Shown one piece after another: positions 16,376-27,100 of a stretch of DNA of 64,000 bases. A program made the position numbers and the translations under genes. Location of the stretch: contig JAIBCL010000008.1 of assembly GCA_019694165.1 (NCBI GenBank), positions 124,001 to 188,000 on the forward strand, written 5' to 3'. Every line of letters starts with the position of its first letter. Within the stretch, counting starts at the first letter, position 1. The notes beneath the pieces are model-generated. The model saw only the letters and a program-made list of their open reading frames with translations, was not told the DNA's origin and did no database searches. Source of the DNA: Verrucomicrobiaceae bacterium. GTDB taxonomy: Bacteria > Verrucomicrobiota > Verrucomicrobiia > Verrucomicrobiales > Verrucomicrobiaceae.

Positions 16376-16531
16376 TTACCACGAAGCCATCACCTCGAAG
16401 GCGTAGCCGCGGAGGTACTCCGTCTCCGGCTGTCCGGCGATGATGGGGTGGTCGGGGCGTTGCGAATAGACGGCGACCTGACGGAACGTACGTTTGGCAT
16501 CGACCGACGCATCGACGATCATCCGGTGGAA
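16376..16531 (-). pseudogene. C-terminal remnant of an RlmI-like SAM-dependent rRNA methyltransferase
   Basis: About 50 codons ending at the TAA at 16376 read FHRMIVDASVDAKRTF then QRPDHPIIAGQPETEYLRGY. This resembles the last part of class I SAM-dependent rRNA (cytosine-C5) methyltransferases, whose tails contain PDHP and PETEYLKG. The catalytic domain is missing. Homology stops near 16531, where sequence matching a transposase tail on the other strand begins. Identification is from memory of family tails and should be confirmed by a search. Confidence 0.55.
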
Positions 16532-16646
16532 CCCCACCTTCAACGACTTCCGCCATGCCATTGACGATTACCTCAACGCATTGAACTCAACGACCGAGGA
16601 ACTCCGCTCCCTGCTCACCTTGAACTTCCAGTTCTTCTCAAAATGA
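16531..16646 (+). pseudogene. C-terminal remnant of an IS630-type transposase
   Basis: The + strand frame ending at TGA 16644-16646 reads FNDFRHAIDDYL then NSTTEELRSLLTLNFQFF. This matches the extreme C-terminus expected for IS630-family DDE transposases (a pattern of FRxAI...F...L...ELxSLLTLNF). The catalytic DDE part is absent. It abuts the broken methyltransferase tail tail-to-tail, which suggests an insertion followed by deletion. No terminal inverted repeat was recognised. The roughly 110 bp after it, up to 16755, show nothing recognisable. Confidence 0.5.
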
Positions 16647-16755
16647 AAATTCATGCTGCGCGGGAGTGTATCCAGGCGAAAACGGCAAAGCACCCACCAC
16701 AGCAGGCCGTGCCGCCCCGCCCGAAGATGCGACACCTGCATTTTACAGCAGCCTG

Positions 16756-17964
16756 CTAATTGGCAGCTACCCGACTGGACTTGGGCTGTGGTTCTGCCAG
16801 GTAGAGATACATGATTGCCATGGCATCAATCGCATGTCCTGTTTTGTTGTCATACTCTGCCACCAGTTCGTAATGAGCTGTCTTTTTGAGTGGGATGCCC
16901 TCAAGTGAGGAAATCTGCGTCATGTCTGCCACACCAAATTTGTCCGTCATGTCGCGGGAGGCGATGTCTGCGACAGCTTTGCCGGTGTCTTTGTCCACCA
17001 AGGTGAGTTTGACCCCGGTGGGATGAAGATGACCCGTGATGTAGTGAGCTGTAGTGTCAGCGGGCAACTGCATTTGTGGTGTGACATCCGTGGTGTAGCA
17101 GTGATGACCGGGAGGAACCATCCAGTGGATCGTGTTGTTGGAACCAAACTGCAACATCACGCCACCGCTGGAGGCATTCTCCACGCAACAGGAGGCACCT
17201 GGATGATTCAAGGCTGCCATGTCTTTGGCGATGCTTGCCACCTTGGCGCGCTGATTCAAAGAGCACATTTCTCCGCATTTCTGACCCGAGTGAACGGCGG
17301 GGTCCACATCGACTGTCGTTTCCTGCCCCTCCTTGTGCGCCATATACACATAGACTGAGCGCCGAAACACCGGGGTGACGGGCTTGCTGGCATCGGAGAA
17401 GCCGATCTTCGTTCTGATGCGGACATCTGTTTCGGGCACGCCGTCGTTTTGGTTGAGCGTCATCGTCAGGTAATCCAGGTGTGTGCCGTTGCGGATAGGC
17501 ACACCAAATCCTTCGGGAAGCTTGAGAGACATTCTCCCCGGAACGAGGGTAAACAATCGCCAGTCTGCATGCAACGGTGGGTCAAACGTGGCGTTATGCT
17601 TCTCCGGCTTGGTGGAGCGTTCACTCAACGTGAGATTTGCGTGGCAAAAGAACTCTGGTGAGACGGTCTGCAAACTTCTGGCATCCACGACTTCGGACTC
17701 CACGCTGTTGAGATAAAAGACTTCCGAATCTCCCAATGATGGGCCAAGCTGAAAATCAGACTGCAGGCCGGCAGGGCCTTCCATGCTCTGGTATTTTCGG
17801 TCAATTTTGTAGGGCTTTGATACCAGCTCCAGTTGGCCCGAAGCCTTTTCTTTTGGCAGCGTCCGGCTAAGGATTTGCGGCCTGCCCGACTGATAGTTGT
17901 GGTTGAAGGCTAAAGCACCCACGAGGAGCGCAGCATAAAATGTGTAGCGAAAGAAGATGAACAT
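16756..17964 (-). CDS. Unknown exported protein with possible copper-monooxygenase-like (PHM/SURNod19) features
   Basis: I do not recognise this 402-residue protein with confidence. It has an N-terminal hydrophobic segment (about residues 3-20, signal or anchor). The rest looks beta-rich, with FFCHANLTL near residue 105, a Cys-rich middle (CGEMC and SCCVE), the motif GHLHPTG at about 311-317, and a late MAIMYLYL. His-x-His in such a motif, together with the paired cysteines, recalls copper type II monooxygenase or SURNod19 folds, but this is only a suggestion. Base composition is visibly lower in GC than on both sides, and the gene lies next to the transposase scar, which is consistent with recent acquisition. 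Confidence 0.6.
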   Translation of the reverse strand: MFIFFRYTFYAALLVGALAFNHNYQSGRPQILSRTLPKEKASGQLELVSKPYKIDRKYQSMEGPAGLQSDFQLGPSLGDSEVFYLNSVESEVVDARSLQTVSPEFFCHANLTLSERSTKPEKHNATFDPPLHADWRLFTLVPGRMSLKLPEGFGVPIRNGTHLDYLTMTLNQNDGVPETDVRIRTKIGFSDASKPVTPVFRRSVYVYMAHKEGQETTVDVDPAVHSGQKCGEMCSLNQRAKVASIAKDMAALNHPGASCCVENASSGGVMLQFGSNNTIHWMVPPGHHCYTTDVTPQMQLPADTTAHYITGHLHPTGVKLTLVDKDTGKAVADIASRDMTDKFGVADMTQISSLEGIPLKKTAHYELVAEYDNKTGHAIDAMAIMYLYLAEPQPKSSRVAAN

Positions 17965-17981
17965 AATTAGATATTATGGAA

Positions 17982-18009
17982 ATTATATTACCCAGTTCCC
18001 AAGCGGCAA
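17982..18009 (-). promoter_or_regulatory. Sigma-70-like promoter for the low-GC orphan gene
   Basis: On the minus strand, TTGCCG (18004-18009, 4 of 6 matches to the -35 consensus) precedes an exact TATAAT (17982-17987) with a 16-bp spacer. The predicted transcription start is only about 10-12 nt before the ATG at 17964, and no Shine-Dalgarno sequence is visible. The transcript would be nearly leaderless. The surrounding AT-rich stretch is unusual for this window. Confidence 0.5.
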
Positions 18010-18137
18010 GCTTTTTTGCCAATCCGAGCAGTACCAGCTCGGCGCTAGTGGCAAAAGCCGGTCCAGCTTTGCTTCGTCGTAGCACCATTTCCCGACGGGC
18101 GAGACCTGCGGCTGCTGCTCAAGCCGGGCTTGTGGCA

Positions 18138-21100
18138 TCAGTAATTCAATTCCACGCGGAGGCGGACGAATTTCCTGGGGGCGGCCTCGGTGGCCGGAGT
18201 AACGCGGACGGTGACTTCCTCGGTGACGCCGTCGCCGGTGGGAACGGCGCTGAGTTCCAGCGTGTCGCCGCCGGTGCCGGTCCATGCGCCGTCGGCGAGT
18301 GAATCCGAGGTTTCCACGCTGTAACGGAAGCCGCCGGGCTGGATGCGGCGGCGGTAATGAAGGGTAAGATATTTTTTTCCATCGCCGCCGGCCTGCAGGT
18401 CGATGACCGGGAGGCCGGCACCGGCATCTCGCGAGGTGGGATTGAGATTGAAGGCGCACTCGAGCAGGTCGGTGGTGCCGTCGCCGTCAGAATCGCCCAA
18501 GGGTGCGCTGATGCGGAAGACGGCGCACATGAGCGTGGTCGTGTTTGGCGGCACGGCGTGGTCGCTGGCGGTGACGGTGAAGGCGTTGCTGCCGGACGCG
18601 AGACCGGTCAACGATTTCTCCCAGTGCGAGAAGGCGTCCGCAGTCGAGGCGGGCGCGCCGTTCACACTCAGTGAAGCGATGCCGCTCACAGAATCCGAGG
18701 CGGCGCCGGCCAGGGTGAAGGTCTCGTGCACGGTGAATGCCTGCGCGCCGGTGAAGAAGGACACGTCCGGCGGCTGCCCATCCTGCGTGGAGGAGACGAC
18801 GGGCGACCAGTCGGCCGTCCACACGCCGGACCGGCGCATGCGCGCGCGGTAGAAGTGCTGCGAACCGTGCGCGAGTCCGGTGAACTGAAAGCTCGCTGTG
18901 CCCGGCGCGAGCCATCCCGACGAGGCGGAGCCGGGGAAGGCGGCGCTGGCCGCTTCCTGCACTTCGATCTCGATGCCTGCGCCCATCGAGGGCCAGGTGA
19001 GCGAGTTCGATGTGCCGCCGGTGAACGGCGGCTCGGCATTCAGCACGAGTTCGGCGGGCACAACCTCGAATGCCCCCGAGTCGCCGGTGTGCGCCGCACC
19101 ATCCGCCGCGCGCAGCATCACTGATGCGACGGGCGAGGCGAGCGTGACATTGCCGGACCACACGCCGTTTGCGAAAGCACCGGTGACTGCCGGCGTGACG
19201 GGCAGCGGCGGCGGACTGCGCAGCAGCTTCACATTCCAAACGGTGCTGCTGCCCGTGGCGGCGGGCGTGGTGCCGGTCCACGCCAAGGGATCGCCCGCCG
19301 TGCTGTCGGCAGCAGCGTACATCGTGCGCTGCGAGGACACGCCGGTGTAGCGCACGGTGCCGTTCGAGGACGCGCTGCTGTTGTTGAAGGAGTAATCGAC
19401 GAGCAGGTTGTCCGTGCCGTTGTAGTCGAAGTTCGTGGTGAAGGGAAAGACCACCCAGCCGGTGGAGGTGATGGTTTGATCCGACTGATGCACGACCGTC
19501 CAGCCGGCGGACTCCCAGGACTTGTCGGCGGAAAAATTCGCGCGCGCGGTGTGCTTCATGCGGATGGTCCAGTGCTGCAGCGTCTGGCCTGGCACGGTGT
19601 TCACGTAGAGCGCCAGCGAGGTGAGCGCGCCAGCGCCGCCGATCTCGGCCGGGGTGTGGATGACCTGGGAGCGCACGTCGTGATTTGATGCGCCAAGCAA
19701 GATGCCCACCGCGCCGGTGCCCGTGCCGATGACGATCTCGGACGCGGCACCGGGGCTGATGCCCGAAAGCGAGACGGGACCGGTGAAGCCGAAGACGTCG
19801 AGGCCGTTCACATCGCACGCATGGAGCGTCACCGGAAACGGCACGCCGGCGTAGCGCGGCGAGGGGACGGTGCTCCAGGTGAAATGGTCGAACGGCAGCT
19901 CGGTCACGGCAAAGGCATCGCTCGTTCCAATGACGCCGCCCGCCGCGGCCGTGATGCGCACGTTCGTGCCGGGATTCATCAGCGCCACGCTGCCGGTCCA
20001 CACACCGCTGGTGAAGCTGCCCGTCACCTGCGGTGTGATGCCCACCGTGCCGCCATCACCGGAGGCGCTGAGCGCGGCGGTGCCGCTGAATGATGCCACA
20101 GTCGCGCCGCCGACGGCCACCGCTGTGATCGTCACGGGCTGCGGCGCGGTGCGCAACACGGAGGACGGCATGGCGGAGAACACGAAGCCGGCCGGATCGT
20201 CATCGACAATGAAGGTCAGCGCGCTGCCGCCGATGAAGCCGAGCGCGGAACCGCTCACGGTGACTGTCTCAGTAGGCTCGGGCACGGCATCCTGCACGAC
20301 GTGCGCGGTGAAGCCCGCGCTCGAAGCACCGGCGGGAATCGTCACCATCGCCGGCACGGTGAGATCAGCGGAGGAGGACGACACGAGGGCAACATCGACA
20401 GCCGAGGCGACCACGCCCGCTACGCTCACGGTGCCGGTCACGTCACCGGCGTATTCCTGAATCGGAAACGCCAGCGTGATGCTGATCACATTTCCCTCAT
20501 CGTCCTGCACGGTGCCAGCGGCGGTGCCATCGGTCCAGCCCGCAACATGAGCGGTGACGGTGACAGCGCGCGGGCCGTCGATGTAGATGTCATCCGGCAG
20601 CGTCACATCGAACGTGGCGCTCGTCTGGCCGGCGGGGATCACCACGCTGGCAGGCAGGCTCAGTTCGGCTGGGTTCGAAGAAGAAAGGTGCACGGTCACC
20701 GGCACCACCGGCGCCGCGCCAAACGTGACGGTACCCGCGCTCGGGAGCGTGCCCTGGTTCTCCGTCATGCCCGCCGGCAGCGTGACGGTGATGGCCGTCG
20801 TCTCGTTGTCGGTCACGGTCACATTCGCGGTGGCCGTGGCGAAAGTGGTCGCTCCCGCCGTGATGACGGCGTCTTGCGGCCCGTCGAGGACTGCATCATC
20901 CACCACCGTCAGCGTAAAGGTCGCGCTCGTCTGACCGGCCGGCACACTCACGGTGGATGCAGGCTCCGCGATCGCCGACGGGTTGGACGAATGCAGCGTG
21001 AAGACCGCATCAGCGGCGCGCGCGGTGGCAAACGACAACGTGCCGGCGAGCGTGCCGGCGGACTCGCTCACCGAGGAGGCGAGCGTCAGCGTGATCGGCG

Positions 21101-24100
21101 AGGGCGCGTGGACCGCAAAGGTGCCCGACTGGCCCGTGGCGCCGCCGCTCGTGGCCGTGAGCGTGGTGGCCGCCGTGGTCGGCGAGAGCACCAGGTCGCC
21201 GCTCCACTCGCCGGCCACAAATGATCCCGTCACCGATGGAAACACCGCCGAAGACGACGTCGAAAGCCCCGCCGTGCCGGTGAAGCCCGCCGCGATGTTG
21301 TCCGCCGAATCACGCGCGGTGATGGTCACCGGAAACGACACGCCGGCATACTGTGGCGAGGCGATGCTGCTCCACGAGAAATGATGCAGCGGTCCAAAGC
21401 TCACATCGAAGCCGCCGCTGGTGCCGCTGAGACCACCCGCGGCTTCAGCGGTGATCTGCACGCCGGTGGCGAATGCAGCGATGCTCGCGTTTCCGCTCCA
21501 CACGCCGTTCACGAACGATCCCGTGACCGAAGGCGACAACGGCACCGGCCCTCCCAAAGACGAGGCGGTCAGCATCGCGGTCGCATTGAAAGCACCGGCC
21601 ACCTGGTCGTCGATCGTGCGCGCGGTGACGACCACCGGGATCGCGGCATTTCTGATCTGCGGGCTCGCGACGGCCGCAAAGGAGAAATGATGCGCGTCGT
21701 CGTCCCGCACCAGGAGGCTGCGCATGGCGGAGCTGAACGTGGCGGCCGTGGCGGAGATGATGGGAGCTTGCGTGCCGTCAGTCTCGGCATCGTCGATGAC
21801 CGTGATGGAGAAAGACGCGCCGCTTTGACCAGCGGAGATGGTCACAGCCGCCGGCACCGTGGCCTCGGTGGCGTCGTTCGACGCCAAATCCACCACGAGA
21901 TCGGATGCAACCGCGAATCCGGTCGAAACCGTGCCGGAGACCAGTCCGACGCCCTCGACCGTGCTCGTGGCGAAATTCAACAGGAGCACGCGCGGTTCGT
22001 CATCGAGCACAGTGATGGCGGCCGTGCCCGGCGTCCAGCCCGTCACCTGCGCGGTGATCGTCGCGCTTTGCGTGCCGTCGATGATCGCGTCCTGCGGCGC
22101 AACGATGTCAAAGGCGGCGCTGGTCTGTCCCGCTGGAATCGTCACGCTCGCGGGCACAATGATCTCGCTCGCATCGCTGCTGGAGAGCGTCACGACGACA
22201 GGCGCACCGACCACTGCGGACACCGTCACGCTGCCTTGTCCGGCGAGGGTGCCCTGCCCTTCCGTGACCTGCGCGGGAGCGGCCACGGAGAGCGCGGCGG
22301 TCTCGTCATCATTCACCGCCACGTTCAAACTGGTGCCCAGGAAGCCCGGGCACGAGGCGCTGATGACCACGGTGCGCGAGCCGTCGAGCACGGCGTCATC
22401 CGTCACGCTGAGCGCCGCATGAGCGGTGGTCTGACCCGCCGGAATCACGACGGACACGGGCGCAATCAAGGCCGGAATCGAACTGCCGAGCGTCACCGTC
22501 ACATCCACCGACGCGGGGGCGCTGAGCGTGATCGTGAAGCCCTCCGGCAGCGTGCCGGCGTTTTCCAGCACGCCCGTGGTGCTGCCCGCGAGACTGAGCG
22601 TGCCGATGAGGTTCACGGCAAAAGCGTTGGTCTCGCCGTGGTTCCCTGACGCATCGCGCGCCATGAGCACCGCCGCCACCGCCGGACTTCTCACACGGAT
22701 GTCGCCGCTCCACGTACCCGTGTTGAGCGTGACACTCGCGGGAGCGATCACCAGATTCTCGCCGGAAAACGGCACGGTGAGGTCCGGATTGACCGTGCCG
22801 ATGCCGGGCATGGCCGTGATCCAATCCGCCGCGGTGTTTGTGTCCGCGGTTCCGGCACGCGCATAGCCGAAGTTCAAATCGGGCGGCGCGGAAACAGAAG
22901 CTCCCGACCACTGCGCCGCCGGAATGGCGGCCGGCGAAGTGATGGCCGCCGCACCCGCCGCCGTGGCGCACATGAAGTCCACCGGAGTGCCATCCGCCTT
23001 GCGCAGCAGCACGGCGTTGGTGGAAGCGGAGCTCGAGGTCCAGTTGATGTTCGTCCCATAGAAGAAGCTCGGGAACGAGCCGGGCGCGGCGCCGAATTCC
23101 TCGATCTTGAAGGTCTGTCCGGCGGCGCAGACCGATCCGGCCGGGATGGTGAAGACGGGCAGAGGGTCGGGAAAGGTCGTGTTGTCGTAGATGTAAATCT
23201 GCCAGCCGGAGACATCCACGGAGGACGAGGACACATTCGTGAACTCGATGGCGTCAGGCGTGTTCGGATTCACCTCCGTGATCACGATCGAAGATGTCGT
23301 GGCAGGGAGGATGTCCACCGGCCCGTTGAACGCGGTGGCCGGCATGTTGTTCACGTCGTAGCCCGTGATCGAGACATGAAACGGGGCATCGACAGCCTGC
23401 GGGCTCGGAACCGTGCTCCACGCGTAGCGCACCGGCGGCCCGCCGACGGGAACGGAGAACTGCCACACAGGACCATCGGTGCTCGCCACGCCTTTTCTCG
23501 CAACGATCTTCCAATAGTAAGTCGTTCCTGCCGAGAGCAGCGGCAGCGTCCACGCCGGCGCTGTCGTGCTGCCGGCGAACTCCGCCACGCCTGGCGCTGG
23601 ATTCGTGCCGAAATAGACGTCGTAACCGGCAGGCGCGCCGCCCGTGCCGGCTGCGAAGCTCCACGCGAGATCGGCGTCAGGGTGCGTGTTGCTTTGCAGA
23701 TGCGCGGGACTCGGATTCGCGGGCATGGCCGGCGTCTCGTCATCGAGCACTGAAGTCGTGCCGGTGCCCGTCGTGTAGGTCGCAGCCGATGCCGCCACAT
23801 GCACGGTCTGCGCCCCATCGACGTCGGGATCATTCACCACGCCGAGGAGAAACGTCGCGCCGGACTGGCCGGACGGTATCGTCACCGTCGCAGGCACGGT
23901 CAGCTCGGAAACATCGTCGCTGGCGAGATCGACGATGAGATCAGCCGTGAGCACGCCTGACGCGGTGACGCTGCCAGTCATGCCCGCGGCACCCTCGAGC
24001 ACGGTCGCGGGCAGCGTGACCGTGAGCACGCGCGGCTCGTTGTCCTGCACAATGGTGGTGGCCGTGCCCGTGGTCCAGCCATGCACCGCGGCGGTGAGAT

Positions 24101-27100
24101 TCACCACCTTCGCGTCCTCGATGAGACTGTCCTCCACCACCGTGACGGGGAACGATGCGGCGGTCTGTCCTGCGGGCACCGTGACGCTCGCGGGAAGATT
24201 GATGCTGCTCTTGTCGCCGGAGTCGAGCAGCACGGCCACCGCACGATCCGCCGGTGTGCTGAGCGTGACAGCACCCGTTGCGCCAGTGTCCCCTTCGGTC
24301 ACGCTCGCCGGCATCGTGAGCGTGATGATCGCCGTCTCGTTGTCATGGATTGTCATCGTTGCGTTTGCGCTCGCAGCGCCGGTTGCCGAAGCCGTGACGC
24401 CGATCAAGCGGGAGCCGTCGAGCAGCGCATTGTCGCCGATGGTGAGACCGAAGGTGGCGCTGGCCGCATTCGCCGGGATGGTGACCGTCGCAGGCACGGC
24501 GAGAGCCGTCGCGTCGGCGGAGGCAAGCGTCACGTCAAGGGAAGCGGGAAGCGGGACGGAACGCGTGACGACGCCCTGCCCCGCCAGCACGCCATCGCCC
24601 TCGGTGGCTTCAGCCGGCAGCGCCAGGGCGATGGCGAGATTGAAGTAGGCGCTGAAGTCGCTCTCAGTGAAGTCGGCGGGCGTGCCCGTGCCACGAGAAA
24701 GCCCGACGAGGCCCGCGGTGGCCGCGATGCCGAGGTGCGTGATGCGGATACGTCCGTCGAAAAAAAGCTCGATCTGCAGGCTGTTTGAGTTCGACTTGCC
24801 GTATTCAGTCACATTCTGCCAGGTCACGGCCACGCGATCCGCGAGCTGCTTCCAGGTGACCTGGCCGGTGGTCGGCACCAGATCATCGAAGAATGCGGAC
24901 ACGCGCGGCATGTTGAAGTGATTGGCCAGAGTGCCGGTCCACTGGATGTCGCTGGAGCCGAAGGTGACGTAACCATTGCTGCCGACGTAGAAGGACGAGT
25001 AGTTCGTTCCGTAAAGCGTCACCTGCTTGCCTCCGGTGAGGGAGACGAGCACGGACGTGTCGTCGCTCATTGTCAGGCTCGTGCCGCCAGCGGGGTCCGT
25101 CGGAAATACCGGCGCGGAATCTTTTGCCACGCTGTAGGCGCTGGGCGTCGTGTTCGGCGTGAAGGTGAAGCTTTGATTGTCCGTGTCCTGCGGCCCGGAG
25201 GTGTCGAACAGCTCGGTGAAGTAGTCGATCTGCCCCACGCGAAGCCTGACGGAGCGCGCGAGGAAGCGGCCGCTGGTGGTGTTGGTGAGGGTGATCGTCG
25301 CTGGGTAGGAGCCATTTGCCAGAGAGTTGGCCGCGCTGTTCACCGTGGCATTGAGCGTGATCGCAGCGCCGGCTGCGAGAGTGCCCGAAGCAGCACTCAA
25401 CGTGATCCATGGCTGGTCCACGGCCGCGGTCCAGTTCAGGCTCGCGGCGCCGTTGTTGGTGAGCGTGTAGGTATTCGATGCCGGGCTGAATGGTCCGCCC
25501 ACCTCGCCGATGCTGAGGAACAAGGCCGCCGGAGTCACACCCAGGTCGTCCGGCAAGTCGAAGCTCTCGACGAGGCCCGTCGTCGTCGTGCTCGCGGGCG
25601 AGCTGGCACCCGCGCCCATGCCGCGTTTTGCAAAGGCTGCCCACAGCTCGTTGCGGTTCGCTCCCGCATTGTTCACCAGATCGGCCTGGATGATGGCGTC
25701 ACGCGCCTGGAGGAAGTTCGGGTCCACAGGCGAGAGCTTCATGCCGTCCGTCACGAGCTGCAGCGCGAGCTGGTTGCCCGCGGCCCAGCCGTGTTTCGCC
25801 ACCAAATTCGCCCGCATGTCCCAGAGAGTGACGCACCAGACCTCTCCCTCGTTGTGCACTTCATTGGCCGTGCTGCCGATGATCGGGCTGCGCGAGATGC
25901 CGGAGTGGCTGCCGGCCTGCGCGGGGTCGATGTCTTTGAAGGTCAGCGGGTTCTTCAGCAGGTCTGTGGAGTACGGATAGCGGCGGATGCCGAAGTAATA
26001 ATTCTGCGTGAGGCCGGCGAAGTCCTTCGTCGCGTAGCCGCCCGCGGCGTAGCAGCCGTTCGGATCATCGCCCGCCTCGCTGAGCAGGCAGAGCGCGTAA
26101 AAATCCGACCAGCCCTCGCCCATGCCTTCGCTCTGGTTCGCGCTCATTCCCACGCCGCCGCCGACGAGGCGATTGCTCAGGCCGTGTGTGTACTCGTGGA
26201 TCACGATCTCCTGGTCCAGGTCACCGTCGCGGTCCGGCGTCGGACCGTCGAAGACGTACATCTGCATGCGGCCGGCCGAGCCGTCGGCGGGGGTGGAGAA
26301 GTTCGCATTGTTCGTGCCGCTGCCGTCCTGCGCATCGGCCAGCACGGCGTCGTTGCCACTGCCGCCGCGGCCGAAGTTGTTGGTCTGGAAATTGCCCGCG
26401 CTCTCGGTGAAGCCGAGGGCATAGAGCTTGTCGTGGATCCAATTGCAGACGTAGAACAGGTTCACCACCGCAGCATTCTTGTAGGTGGAAGGCGCCTGCG
26501 TCAGATCAAGCGCGAAGTCGAAGTTCCGGGTGGCCGAGGTCGGGCGCGGCAGATCGGCCACGTTGTCAGCGTTCGTGTCCGTGTGTGCATCGACGTTGTT
26601 TCCGAGCGTCTCGGTGACGCCGTCGTTGATCCAGCCGTTTGGTGATGCAGTCGCGTTCTCCGCCTGAAGCGTGATCGCATTCCGGCTCACCGCCGGTGGC
26701 TGGGTGGTCAGCGGCGTGCTGTGGCCGGGTGCGAATGGGGTGGGGCTGTCGTAGGGTTGCAGGTCCGGCTTCGCATACACGCGGAAGGTGGCGTCGCTGA
26801 TGTAGTTCGTGAGTCCCAGCCGCACGAGCACCGCGCCGCTCTGCGCATCCACCAGCACGCGGAACATCTCGCCGCGCTGCGTGCTCATCGTCGTGACGTC
26901 CCACGCCAGCCGCAGCGCGTCCGCGTTCATCGGCACCCAGGTCAGGTGCGCGCTCGTGTCACTCAGCGCCGGTGCTTCCAGCCGCTGCGTACGCTCCGCA
27001 CCCGCCGCCGCTCCGCCGGATTTCACCGCCGCCTCGTCCACCACCGTGCCGATGTCCGCCGCCGCCAGCGTCACCGCCTTTGCCACGCCGATGGCAGGCT

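Noticed and set aside
21381-22649. Plus-strand open frame of 422 codons within the giant protease gene
   Set aside because: It is antisense to Calx-beta-like repeats. Its Arg/His-rich repetitive look is a mirror of those repeats.
24918-26645. Plus-strand open frame of 575 codons within the giant protease gene
   Set aside because: It is antisense to the M36 catalytic domain (HEYTH motif region) and shows no recognisable domain.
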